From a virus: DNA of 37,237 nucleotides. Made by a program: the position numbers and the translations under genes. The stretch covers positions 1-37,237 of IMG/VR virus record IMGVR_UViG_3300035660_000040; one strand, given 5' to 3'. The notes below the pieces were generated by a model. That model was not told where the DNA came from. It ran no database searches and saw only the letters and a program-made list of their open reading frames with translations. This document shows, piece by piece, positions 9,053-15,852 of this stretch (position 1 is its first letter; every line of letters begins with the position of its first letter).

Positions 9053-9538
9053 CTTCCGTTATGAGTATTAACTCGATTATGACGTCTCGAAAGAGCATCT
9101 GATTTATCTCTTCAAACGTCCAACCGTTCTTTCTTGCGAGATTATGCCTAACAATAAAGGGGTTAAACGTGGTCTTCGTCGGTTTTGATATGATGTTGAT
9201 GACTCTTTGAATTCTCTTTGTGTTGACCTTTACGCCTCTGTATCTGAGGATGGTTTCGGCGATGACACTAAAGGGACCGCGTTAAGGGTTATTGACGCTA
9301 TGTACAATTCATTCCCTTCCGCTTCCGTTAAGTTCTCAAACTCTGCGTCCGTCATTTTCGGCTCCACAATCATTCTGCGTAGTCTTGCGAATCTGCTTTT
9401 TTTGACGCTTATCTTTGACATAAGCGTCTCTTTGTCAATAGTCGTCGCTTCATCCAAAACGTCGCAGACCTCACCGAACGTCAACTCTCTGAATTTGTAC
9501 GTCTTTCCACTCTTCGTCTTGTATTCTTTTGGCTCCAT
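9024..9538 (-). CDS. Tail assembly chaperone long form (G-T type) made by -1 ribosomal frameshift
   Basis: The zero frame (9538 to 9230) ends after ...NAVPLVSSPKPSSDTEA. The overlapping -1 frame is open from just before the site to a TAG at 9024-9026 and has no start codon of its own near its beginning. At 9269-9275 the minus strand reads C CCT TTA in the zero frame, a canonical X XXY YYZ slippery heptamer. It lies after the last -1 stop (a TAA a few codons upstream). Slippage gives ...NAVPL-SVIAETILRYRG...ending in ESDSGKT, about 171 aa. The extension contains FNPFIVRHNLARKNGWTFEEINQM, a helical segment like T-domains that contact the tape measure. Lambda G/GT is the known precedent. Confidence 0.8.
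9230..9538 (-). CDS. Tail assembly chaperone short form (G-type)
   Basis: 102 aa, ATG at 9538 with AGGAGATCACG upstream. The start, MEPKEYKTKSGKTYKFRELTFGEVCDVLDEA, is the compact alpha/beta opening typical of chaperones in which a short beta hairpin leads into helices. It lies directly downstream of the tail tube gene (12-bp gap) and upstream of the tape measure, the standard place for this family. The slippery site is near codon 90, so most ribosomes would make this short form and a minority the extended one. Assignment is by position, length and the frameshift arrangement rather than a catalytic motif. Confidence 0.75.
   Translation of the reverse strand: MEPKEYKTKSGKTYKFRELTFGEVCDVLDEATTIDKETLMSKISVKKSRFARLRRMIVEPKMTDAEFENLTEAEGNELYIASITLNAVPLVSSPKPSSDTEA
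9269..9275 (-). promoter_or_regulatory. -1 programmed frameshift slippery heptamer CCCTTTA
   Basis: Read on the minus strand in the zero frame as GTC CCT TTA, so both the P- and A-site tRNAs can re-pair in the -1 frame (CCC TTT). It falls within the roughly 65-nt overlap between the chaperone zero frame and the open -1 frame. This is where frameshift sites of phage tail chaperones lie. Confidence 0.8.
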
Positions 9539-9550
9539 CGTGATCTCCTC

Positions 9551-10477
9551 TTAAGCTATCGTTGAGACGGCGAGACCTGAGAATTTGGCTGTCAAGTCCA
9601 TACTGATAAGGTCTAACTCTCTATGCGGGCTTGCGTGCTCCGCCCATCTACCATTCGTCAGCGTCAAGAGTCGCCCTGTCGCGCCTGAGGGTATAGAGAC
9701 CGTTGCGGTGAACTCTGTCGCGCTCAGAAGTTGCGTTAACTCTGTTGTGCTGTTAAAGTCAAGATTTACTCTCAATGAAAGCTCCGCGTCTCTCTCCACG
9801 AACGCCTTGTATAACTTTGCGTCTGCGGTTGATTTACCCTTTCTCTCAATAGTCCTTCTTCCGCTTAACGTCCAGTTATTGAGACGCTCTATGATACTTG
9901 ATGCGGCGATCGTTATGTCGCAGTCTTCATGTTTTATGTATTCTGAGGTTGGGTTCGCTTGTCTTGTGGCGCTCCCTGAGACGTAGTCCGTTGTGCCGAA
10001 AGAGTCAATTTGACTCAACACGTTTATTCTTGCCTTTAGCGGATTGTCAAGTTCTCCGCTAATCTCAAATCCTGTGAGCTTGCAGCCCTTCAGAAGCCAG
10101 TATTCGTCCGTCGTCAAGTCCAACTTCGCGCCTATTGAGAGAGATTTCAGTCTTTTGTCGAAATTGAAAGTCGCGCCGTATGCTGAGTTCGTGCAGATAA
10201 AGTAGAAGATGTCTGTCCACTCGAACGCCGGAGACCCCTGCTTTGCGAGCATTTCTAACTCGATAAGCGCCTCCGCGTATTTCTTGACTTCCGTGTATGA
10301 AGAGGGCAGTTGTCTTCCAACACCTATCTTCGGTTTCTGTATCGGTCTATGTTTTGGGTCAAAGTTGTTAACGAGCCACATTGGTTTCCATGTGCCTGTC
10401 GTCGGCGTTGTGCCGAACGTCGCCTCCTCTATGAAGAGGCATTCTGTAACATCATATCCTGCTCGATATTCTGTCAT
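9551..10477 (-). CDS. Major tail tube protein
   Basis: 308 aa, ATG at 10477 with a GGAG about 9 nt upstream. The beginning, YDVTECLFIEEATFGTTPTTGTWKPM, and the many alternating strands with repeated elements (LKGCKLTGFEISGELDNPLKARINVLSQ; LNNWTLSGRRTIERKG) match the beta-sandwich tail tube proteins of siphoviruses, which often begin with an EETYG-like motif. It lies between the tail terminator-like gene and the tail chaperone, the expected place. No sheath gene is seen nearby, so the tail is probably non-contractile. The identification rests on fold pattern and order. Confidence 0.75.
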   Translation of the reverse strand: MTEYRAGYDVTECLFIEEATFGTTPTTGTWKPMWLVNNFDPKHRPIQKPKIGVGRQLPSSYTEVKKYAEALIELEMLAKQGSPAFEWTDIFYFICTNSAYGATFNFDKRLKSLSIGAKLDLTTDEYWLLKGCKLTGFEISGELDNPLKARINVLSQIDSFGTTDYVSGSATRQANPTSEYIKHEDCDITIAASSIIERLNNWTLSGRRTIERKGKSTADAKLYKAFVERDAELSLRVNLDFNSTTELTQLLSATEFTATVSIPSGATGRLLTLTNGRWAEHASPHRELDLISMDLTAKFSGLAVSTIA

Positions 10478-10506
10478 GTTTTTTTCTCCATTTTTGTTAC
10501 CGTAAT

Positions 10507-10938
10507 TTAAGGATACGAATATGAACAGTGAACGTTCATAATCGTCTGCAAATACGGGGCGGGGTCAAGATGCACCTCTCCGCCACGATACATGAAACGA
10601 ATATCAGGAACCGCTTTACGATTCGCTTGAACAATCTCTCTTATGTTTTGAATAACGCTCTGTCTCAGTACGAATGCGTCTTCCTTTTCCGCGTCTGTCT
10701 TCGGCTGCGGATTCATCCATATTTGAACTTGCAGAACTTCGCGATAATGCGTCTTCGCCTGCGTTTGATGAATAACGGGAGTCGCGGACTTATGTATCTC
10801 GACGCTTATGTCACAGAGATAAAAGCGCTCCTGAAGATTAATCGGTTCGCCTATGAGAAACCGTATCTTCTTTTCTCCCATTGCGAGAGTCCAGTTATCT
10901 GCAAGTAGGTCTCTGAGAGTTATTGCCGGGTCATTCAC
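10507..10938 (-). CDS. Tail terminator / tail completion-like protein
   Basis: 143 aa, starting at an ATG (10938) that overlaps the connector gene by 8 nt. It has alternating strands and a helix: IRFLIGEPINLQERFYLCDISVEIHK, REVLQVQIWMNPQP, a helix AEKEDAFVLRQSVIQNIREIVQAN, then a final strand in VHCSYSYP. Length and layout match the alpha/beta tail terminator proteins (lambda gpU-like, gp17-like). It comes right before the tail tube gene, which supports a role in capping or joining the tail. The specific family is not certain. Confidence 0.6.
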   Translation of the reverse strand: MNDPAITLRDLLADNWTLAMGEKKIRFLIGEPINLQERFYLCDISVEIHKSATPVIHQTQAKTHYREVLQVQIWMNPQPKTDAEKEDAFVLRQSVIQNIREIVQANRKAVPDIRFMYRGGEVHLDPAPYLQTIMNVHCSYSYP

Positions 10939-11248
10939 TTTGAACAGCTCCTTTCTTGAACGTTGTGTTTATGTATGTGTTAATCTTGTCTTTTGACAAG
11001 TCTTCATACGGGCTAATTTCTCCGGTGGCGTTGTGTCGTTTGTGATAAATCGCTGCGCCGAGATCAGCGGTTGCGAACTTTATTATCTTTGGAACGGGCG
11101 TGAGCGGCGTTGTCGTGAATTCTGAGAGAATTTGATCCACAACGGACTGCGCCTCTTCAATTATGTCGGTAAGTTCCTCATCATACTGAGTGTCATCTTC
11201 GCGCATTTTTAGTCGCTTCTTCAAGTCTTTTATTGTGCAGTAACTCAT
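10931..11248 (-). CDS. Head-tail connector (gp6-like adaptor)
   Basis: 105 aa. It starts with MSYCTIKDLKKRLKM, then acidic helices (YDEELTDIIEEAQSVVDQIL) and IKFATADLGAAIYHKRHN. This is the all-helical DNA-packaging adaptor (HK97 gp6 / gp15) pattern, in which helices with a conserved A..la..l.... stretch line the connector below the portal. ATG at 11248 overlaps the preceding gene's stop by 4 nt (ATGA). The neighbours (head-adjacent beta protein before, tail terminator after) agree. Recognition is by pattern, not by active residues. Confidence 0.7.
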   Translation of the reverse strand: MSYCTIKDLKKRLKMREDDTQYDEELTDIIEEAQSVVDQILSEFTTTPLTPVPKIIKFATADLGAAIYHKRHNATGEISPYEDLSKDKINTYINTTFKKGAVQSE

Positions 11249-11568
11249 GCGTATTCCTCTCTGAATATTATCTCGAAGTCACCTTTAGTTGGAAAACTTT
11301 GCTTTTTTCCGTCTCCAAAGGTGATCTCAAACTCTCCATGACACATACCGCTGTAATTCGTATCTCCTGACGCCCAATCATAACGCACCTGCCCGGCGGT
11401 GGGAGGCGTAATAATAGTCGCGTCTTTGTTGATTATCGCCGTTTCATTTTGTCTCATGTGAAACTTCGCGCTGCAGCCGGTCAAGTCCACGACCGTCCCA
11501 TCCGCATTCTTCAACGTAGCAAGAATGGATGGGCGCAAATCGTTTTTTACCATCTCGAATTTAGTCAA
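11245..11568 (-). CDS. BppU N-domain-like small beta structural protein
   Basis: 107 aa. The pattern LRPSILATLKNADGTVVDLTGCSAKFHMR...YDWASGDTNYSGMCHGEFEITFGDGKKQSFPTKG matches the N-terminal beta-sandwich domain found in phage baseplate upper proteins and head-neck accessory proteins, including the conserved pairing of DGT.vDLtg with w...dt...G.y..eFe. In many phages a standalone copy lies between capsid and connector genes, as here. It may decorate the neck or head, or anchor the fibre proteins encoded just before it. The start ATG is at 11568 and overlaps the upstream gene by 8 nt. Confidence 0.65.
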   Translation of the reverse strand: MTKFEMVKNDLRPSILATLKNADGTVVDLTGCSAKFHMRQNETAIINKDATIITPPTAGQVRYDWASGDTNYSGMCHGEFEITFGDGKKQSFPTKGDFEIIFREEYA

Positions 11569-11770
11569 GATTCATCTCCCCGTCATTTCCGATTAACGTA
11601 ATGTTGCTCAACGTTCCGATAAGCGTCTGAGGATTATCTGCAATGAAGGTAACACCAGTCAATGTTCCAATGAGTTTCTGCGGATTGTTTCCGCCTATTA
11701 ACGTAACCGTTTTTGAGACTATGACGCCCCAGCCTGAAAGCCAGTGAGTCTTAAGCATGATTGTTGGCAA
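11561..11770 (-). CDS. 69-aa protein with internal beta repeats
   Basis: Starts with TTG at 11770, preceded by an excellent AAGGAGG with 8-nt spacing. The C-terminal 45 residues contain a repeat: NNPQKLIGTLTGVTFI and DNPQTLIGTLSNITLI, followed by a partial third copy. The pattern suggests short stacked strands, as in a beta-solenoid or trimeric fibre tip. The gene follows the large beta-helix protein and overlaps the BppU-like gene, so it is probably a small head or neck decoration. No known family recognised. Confidence 0.6.
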   Translation of the reverse strand: MPTIMLKTHWLSGWGVIVSKTVTLIGGNNPQKLIGTLTGVTFIADNPQTLIGTLSNITLIGNDGEMNLD

Positions 11771-11799
11771 GAATTCAACCTCCTTTTTCGTAAGAAGAG

Positions 11800-11916
11800 T
11801 TAAAACTTTGATTGACGCATAAATGAGTGAGGCGGGTATACGGGGAAGATAACATAATCTCCATAAACCAGAAGTTTTCTTCGTGTACTCGCTTCTCGTT
11901 CTTCAAGTTCAATCAC
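11800..11916 (-). CDS. Possible 38-aa small protein
   Basis: A GTG at 11916 overlaps the stop of the preceding 492-aa gene (GTGA). The frame gives a 38-residue product containing LEEREASTRRKLLVYGDYVIFPVYPP and ends at TAA 11800-11802. It fills an otherwise empty gap between two genes. Stop-start overlap is frequent in this genome, which supports it, but there is no Shine-Dalgarno sequence at good spacing and the short length allows chance. Confidence 0.4.
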   Translation of the reverse strand: MIELEEREASTRRKLLVYGDYVIFPVYPPHSFMRQSKF

Positions 11917-13391
11917 CCACTCAAACTCATGATTATCTTATTTTCCGGGTCCGTAGTCTTCAAGTTGATTGCGGGCTGCCCGAGATTCAGGAAAATCGGC
12001 ACTGCTTGTGCAAGCTTGATAAAAAGGTTAGTTGTCGCTGTTGGAGTTAGAATGCTTACGTATGTTTGATAACCTGCTTTCGAGATCGTGAGAGTATGAG
12101 GGCTATAATCCTGCAACGTACTTCCGTGAGTGCCATCATAATATCCTCTGCTCACAATCTGTGTGACGATATCGCCGTTTACGTCTGTCGTAACGCTGAA
12201 GATTTGCGTTCCATTCTTATCTTTCAAGGTTACTGTCGCGCTACTTATCGCAACTCCATTCTTGTCCTTTAGATTTACGTTGAAGGTATATTGTCGATTG
12301 ACCTTAGCATTATTAGAGTTATAGAAAAAGAGAATCCACGAACTTATCGTACAGTCTATCAAGTAGTTTTCTTGAGCGGAGTTTACGATGCTAATCGCAT
12401 AACTGTTGAAGTCGCTAATAGCACAATTTCGCAACGTTACTGAGATGTCGCCGATTCTGACGCCCTTATCGCTCCCGAAAGCGTTCACAGTGTTAAAAGT
12501 ATTGCCTGCAGTGAATACCTGCAAGCTGTACATAGGGTTTGCTCCTTTGAGAAAGTTGCCTTGAAGATTGAAAACATCTACGCCTGTGTTTACGCTTAGA
12601 GTCACGCATCCGACGAGAAGGCAGTTCCAGATGTTTGTGCCAGCCCAAATTTCGATCCCGAAGCTTACAAAAGGAGCGTAAAAACTACAGCTATACAGGT
12701 TAATGATTCCAAGACCTGCCCATTGGCTCGTCATGAAGCCTGCAGGCGTCGTATCTTCTAGAGTTATGAAGCAGCAGCCGTTAGCGGTATGTTTCAGGGT
12801 CGCGTCAATTACTGTCCCAAAAGTCGCCGTAGCAGCTGTTCTTACGAGCATCCAGGCTCCGGCAGACCACCACCCCTTATTTATGATGATAAGCTTGTTC
12901 GTATCTATGAGATATGTCGTTGTTGAATTGTCGCCTACATAGAGGCGAACGTCGAATGCGAAAGTGTTCGTGCCTAGCTTCCAGATGACGCCCCACTGGC
13001 TTTGCGTGATTTCAACAGTGTACGTTCCTGTACAGTCGATGCCGCCCGCGTCAATGCTTGAATACCAGAGTGCCGAAACCAGCGTGCCGTTGCCTGCGAC
13101 CGCAATTAGTTCGGACTGTGCTCCGCCATCCTTGTCCTTCCCTGTTAGTGTTATGTTGCCGGCGCCACTGAAGCTTGTAATAATGAGATTTATTTTTAGT
13201 GCTACCTTCTCCGTCGGACGAATCGCTCTTGTCAAACTCAGGTCTAGAGCTGCTGCGGTAGGAGCCAGAAGCTGGAGCGTTCCTGCTTTATCGGCGTTCC
13301 ACATATCAAGAAAAGTAATCGGTGCGCCGAGAGTTCCGCCTGTCATGTTTATGCGGTTATTCGCGACATCGTACGTAAACGTGCCTGTCAA
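11913..13391 (-). CDS. Beta-helix surface protein with C-terminal Ig/CarboxypepD-like domain
   Basis: 492 aa. The start is a TTG (13391), 4 nt after the preceding stop, with AGGTG at suitable spacing. The body (about 40-370) is rich in short strands and ladder-like repeats (NKLIIINKGWWSAGAWMLVRT, IINLYSCSFYAPFVSFGIEIW, IGDISVTLRNCAISDFNSYAISIVN), which indicates a beta-helix. Residues of about 375-450 (FNVNLKDKNGVAISSATVTLKDKNGTQIFSVTTDVNGDI...LTISKAGYQTY) match the carboxypeptidase-regulatory-like / bacterial Ig fold. Encoded between capsid and connector genes, it is likely a head fibre or decoration that may bind host surfaces. Confidence 0.7.
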   Translation of the reverse strand: MTGTFTYDVANNRINMTGGTLGAPITFLDMWNADKAGTLQLLAPTAAALDLSLTRAIRPTEKVALKINLIITSFSGAGNITLTGKDKDGGAQSELIAVAGNGTLVSALWYSSIDAGGIDCTGTYTVEITQSQWGVIWKLGTNTFAFDVRLYVGDNSTTTYLIDTNKLIIINKGWWSAGAWMLVRTAATATFGTVIDATLKHTANGCCFITLEDTTPAGFMTSQWAGLGIINLYSCSFYAPFVSFGIEIWAGTNIWNCLLVGCVTLSVNTGVDVFNLQGNFLKGANPMYSLQVFTAGNTFNTVNAFGSDKGVRIGDISVTLRNCAISDFNSYAISIVNSAQENYLIDCTISSWILFFYNSNNAKVNRQYTFNVNLKDKNGVAISSATVTLKDKNGTQIFSVTTDVNGDIVTQIVSRGYYDGTHGSTLQDYSPHTLTISKAGYQTYVSILTPTATTNLFIKLAQAVPIFLNLGQPAINLKTTDPENKIIMSLSG

Positions 13392-13395
13392 CGAG

Positions 13396-13686
13396 TTACA
13401 CCTGGACCCATTTCTCTATGCTCTTTGTTTCGGAGACTGTTTTCTTTTGCCAATGTTCAACGACTGTTCCAGACCACGTTTCCTGCTGGTTCATCCACGT
13501 TTGAATTTGGGCTATGAGATTCTTCGCTTGCTGCTTGGTTGCCGCATCTAGCTTGATTTTGTACATGTCAACGCCGTTCGAATCATAATAAGTAACGTAC
13601 CAGTCTGTGCCGTCGCTTACGGCTTCAAAGTTCATATCCCAACCGAATACCAGATTTCGCTTAACTGTTTTGCTGACTGCTGCCAT
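13396..13686 (-). CDS. Hypothetical 96-aa structural-cluster protein
   Basis: ATG at 13686, 2 nt after the preceding gene's stop. A strand-rich N-terminal half (VFGWDMNFEAVSDGTDWYVTYYDSNGVDMYKIKLDAATK) is followed by a helix (QQAKNLIAQIQTWMNQQETW). No family recognised. The tight packing between the 124-aa protein and the large beta-helix protein suggests one assembly made from these three genes, perhaps a head fibre with its base. The sequence shows no catalytic motif or membrane segment. Confidence 0.6.
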   Translation of the reverse strand: MAAVSKTVKRNLVFGWDMNFEAVSDGTDWYVTYYDSNGVDMYKIKLDAATKQQAKNLIAQIQTWMNQQETWSGTVVEHWQKKTVSETKSIEKWVQV

Positions 13687-13688
13687 AT

Positions 13689-14063
13689 TTAACTCCTCAC
13701 AATGTTGATGTGTGTCGCGTCTGGATAGGAGAGAGTTAACGTGAACAAAACTGCAGGCACCGCGTCCCTGAAGACGATTGTTGCCACTGTGCCATCAGCG
13801 TTAAGAGTCAAATTAACTTCATTCACTTTCTTTGTAGTGGGAGGATCAACTAAACCGCGAAGCATGTCAGCAACGGTGGCGGTTGGAAGACTTGAAACGC
13901 CAATTTTGCCGTTCGCATCGATGACTAACATTCTCCCTACAGTTGTAGGGTCAGCAATAGACATTACTTCGCTATGAACCTCAACTCCGTCTACAGTGTC
14001 CTTGATTGTTCTCAGCTTTTTACCGGGACCGTCAGGCGGTGCTTGAACATAACCTTCAGACAT
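13689..14063 (-). CDS. Hypothetical 124-aa structural-cluster protein
   Basis: ATG at 14063 with AAGGAG about 11 nt upstream. Residues 1-25 are polar and proline/glycine-rich (VQAPPDGPGKKLRTIKDTVDGVEVHSEV), like the anchoring N-terminus of phage fibres. VGRMLVIDANGKIGVSSLPTA follows, and the C-terminal half is beta-rich (NLTLNADGTVATIVFRDAVPAVLFTLTLSY). This plan (anchor, then beta segment) suits a fibre or spike base attached to the capsid. The gene lies between the cysteine-rich gene and two further fibre-like genes. Family unknown. Confidence 0.6.
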   Translation of the reverse strand: MSEGYVQAPPDGPGKKLRTIKDTVDGVEVHSEVMSIADPTTVGRMLVIDANGKIGVSSLPTATVADMLRGLVDPPTTKKVNEVNLTLNADGTVATIVFRDAVPAVLFTLTLSYPDATHINIVRS

Positions 14064-14090
14064 CTGGTTCTTTCGCTCCTTTTTGTGATC

Positions 14091-14438
14091 TTAGTTCGAG
14101 ATAAACTCCATGATCGTACCCAATCTCTTGAGTATACAATCTTTGATGAGCGCATGTTTACGCTCCTTATGAATCAATATCGTGTAAATTGAGACGGGAA
14201 TGCACGCCGGGAGTTCGCCCGTATATGCGCGTCGTGTTCTGCAGGTGCGACAAGTAGCGTGTCCCCGCCTAAGTTTATGCGGGCAAACGTCATGACAGTC
14301 ATTATGCGGGTCCGGCGGCTTAGGGAAAAGCCACGACTGCCACCACTGCCCGCTCTCATCACGGTAAAGATATGAATATTGTGTAATCTTGATTAATGAA
14401 GAAAAAGAAGGGGATTGAGTCTCTGTCTGAACTTGCAC
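14091..14438 (-). CDS. Cysteine-rich 115-aa protein, possible zinc-binding
   Basis: Starts with GTG at 14438, preceded by GAGGAG with 10-nt spacing, 2 nt after the capsid gene's stop. A dense Cys/His cluster (NDCHDVCPHKLRRGHATCRTCRTRR followed by ELPAC) is centred on residues of about 47-80 and could bind one or two zinc ions. The C-terminus is basic and hydrophobic. It is unusual for such a protein to follow the major capsid gene; a minor head or assembly factor is one guess. Coding is supported by the ribosome site and tight spacing, but no homologous family is recognised. Confidence 0.55.
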   Translation of the reverse strand: MQVQTETQSPSFSSLIKITQYSYLYRDESGQWWQSWLFPKPPDPHNDCHDVCPHKLRRGHATCRTCRTRRAYTGELPACIPVSIYTILIHKERKHALIKDCILKRLGTIMEFISN

Positions 14439-14440
14439 GT

Positions 14441-15370
14441 CTAATGATCTCCTCTCGCGACAGCGTTTGCGTCAAGTATTCCCATGCCGACTCGTTCACG
14501 ACCGGAGATGCCGACCATAAAGTTCGCACGGTCTTCCCAGGGTTGCGTCATAATGTCTTGACGTAATAGCAGAACACCCGCTCTAGCGGGGTCTATCCAG
14601 ACGACTTTGTTACATAGACTGCATGTTATGAACTTGATTCCTAGTTGCGTGTGATATACGACGCCTTGTCTCCAGTCCTGAGCTTGATTGTACAGTGAAC
14701 TCATGAACTCTGCAACGTTTAGCAGATTCAAAAGTTCGTCAGAATTGCCTATTATTACGCTCGGCGCTCTGTTTACTTTTCTCATAGCTTTTATGCCGGT
14801 GACTATTTGTGCCCAAGTTATGGCGCCGTCCGTTACCGTCATCTCAGCGCCGCCAGCCAAGTCTCCTGCTACAATCGCTTCAAGCAATGTGATAACGTCT
14901 GTGTTTTCCTTCTTCGCGATGTCCTGACCCAAAATGTTTGCATAGAAACCTGTGATATCCCAACTAACGTCTTCTGCGAAGTCTTGATTCCACTCTTGTT
15001 TTGTCGTGTAAGTCTTGTTTGGCGTGATGTCAACATTCGTTACTTTAGGCCCGAGAGCCATAACGTTGCCGGAGTTATCGAAAACGTAACCCGTAGCTTT
15101 CTGCTTATAGAATCTTTCAGCGGCTTTCGTTGTTCTCACAACGGAAAGAACTTCACGACTGATTTGCGCTGGGTACGCTGCTTGTATTACTTGTGTCTGC
15201 ATTCCACCGAGAGCCAAAGCAACGTCTGCGAAAAGACCCTCGTTAATCCCGCCTCTAATGATAGGATGCTGTCCATAAGTCTCGCAGAGTCTCTTCCATT
15301 CAGAGGGACCCAAAGCCGGGTCTTTCTCGATCGCTTCTTTCAGATTCAAAAATGCTTGTCTCATTGCCAT
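14441..15370 (-). CDS. Major capsid protein (HK97 fold)
   Basis: 309 aa, ATG at 15370 (an alternative ATG lies two codons inside). It follows the protease/scaffold and decoration genes, the normal order. Features of HK97-type shells: an N-terminal helical arm (RQAFLNLKEAIEKD), a domain entering with SREVLSVVRTTKAAERFYKQK, a middle of EWNQDFAEDVSWDITGFYANILGQDIAKKENTDVI (spine helix and peripheral domain), and a C-terminal A-domain with PSVIIGNSDELLNLLNVAEFM and LGIKFITCSLCNKVVWIDP. The last part resembles the ...vi.hp..y..l......G.pv..s......... pattern of this fold. There is no long N-terminal delta domain, in keeping with a separate scaffold. Confidence 0.8.
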   Translation of the reverse strand: MAMRQAFLNLKEAIEKDPALGPSEWKRLCETYGQHPIIRGGINEGLFADVALALGGMQTQVIQAAYPAQISREVLSVVRTTKAAERFYKQKATGYVFDNSGNVMALGPKVTNVDITPNKTYTTKQEWNQDFAEDVSWDITGFYANILGQDIAKKENTDVITLLEAIVAGDLAGGAEMTVTDGAITWAQIVTGIKAMRKVNRAPSVIIGNSDELLNLLNVAEFMSSLYNQAQDWRQGVVYHTQLGIKFITCSLCNKVVWIDPARAGVLLLRQDIMTQPWEDRANFMVGISGRERVGMGILDANAVARGDH

Positions 15371-15373
15371 CGC

Positions 15374-15784
15374 CTACAGGATAAGGAGCGCTGTGTCGCC
15401 TGAGGGTCCTGTCTGCATTGATCTACCTATAATCGCGCCTATAGTGTTGCCATCGCAAGCGTGTCCCCATGCGTCTGAGATGAAAGTCTTGCCCGCTGTT
15501 ACGCCGCCGTTGCCGATCAGACCCTTGAAAACTCCTTTGAAGCCTACTGAAACCTTTTCGCCAACTGCGCCTGTCCCGCCGTCCTTATATGCGACGACGA
15601 TACCGTTCGCGATTACGCTTGCGGCACCCGCGGGGCAAACAGAAGGCAAAGTTCCAGCGACATCCGTAAGAGCAACAAGCTGCCCTTTCACAACGGCAGC
15701 AGTCACGACAGTGCAATCAATGATTGTAGCCCTGGTGAGGTCTAAGCACTCACCCGTTTCCAAGCCGGGAAATTGATCTGTCAT
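15374..15784 (-). CDS. Capsid decoration / DUF2190-like protein
   Basis: 136 aa, ATG at 15784, ending 3 bp before the major capsid gene. The sequence has many glycines, alanines and short strands: DCTVVTAAVVKGQLVALTDVAGTLPSV, GIVVAYKDGGTGAVGEKVSVGFKGVFKGLI, GKTFISDAWGHACDGNTIGAIIGRSMQ. This layout (a modifiable value with A.GI.l......G..v.V...G) matches the small beta-barrel decoration proteins of the DUF2190/gpD-like type encoded next to capsid genes. It probably caps the capsid lattice and stabilises it. The exact family should be confirmed by profile search. Confidence 0.7.
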   Translation of the reverse strand: MTDQFPGLETGECLDLTRATIIDCTVVTAAVVKGQLVALTDVAGTLPSVCPAGAASVIANGIVVAYKDGGTGAVGEKVSVGFKGVFKGLIGNGGVTAGKTFISDAWGHACDGNTIGAIIGRSMQTGPSGDTALLIL

Positions 15785-15852
15785 TTTAGTTTATTCTCCA
15801 CACTTCTTTCTGCACTTTCGCCAATTCATCTTGGCTACTAATGCTCACTCTT

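Noticed and set aside
12964-13551. Plus-strand frame of 195 codons
   Set aside because: It is antisense to the beta-helix and 96-aa genes, with no domain pattern and no start signal.
14807-15403. Plus-strand frame of 198 codons opposite the capsid gene
   Set aside because: It is antisense to a clear HK97-fold capsid gene, has no ribosome site, and its residue composition (many Cys, Ser, Leu) is that of a shadow frame.
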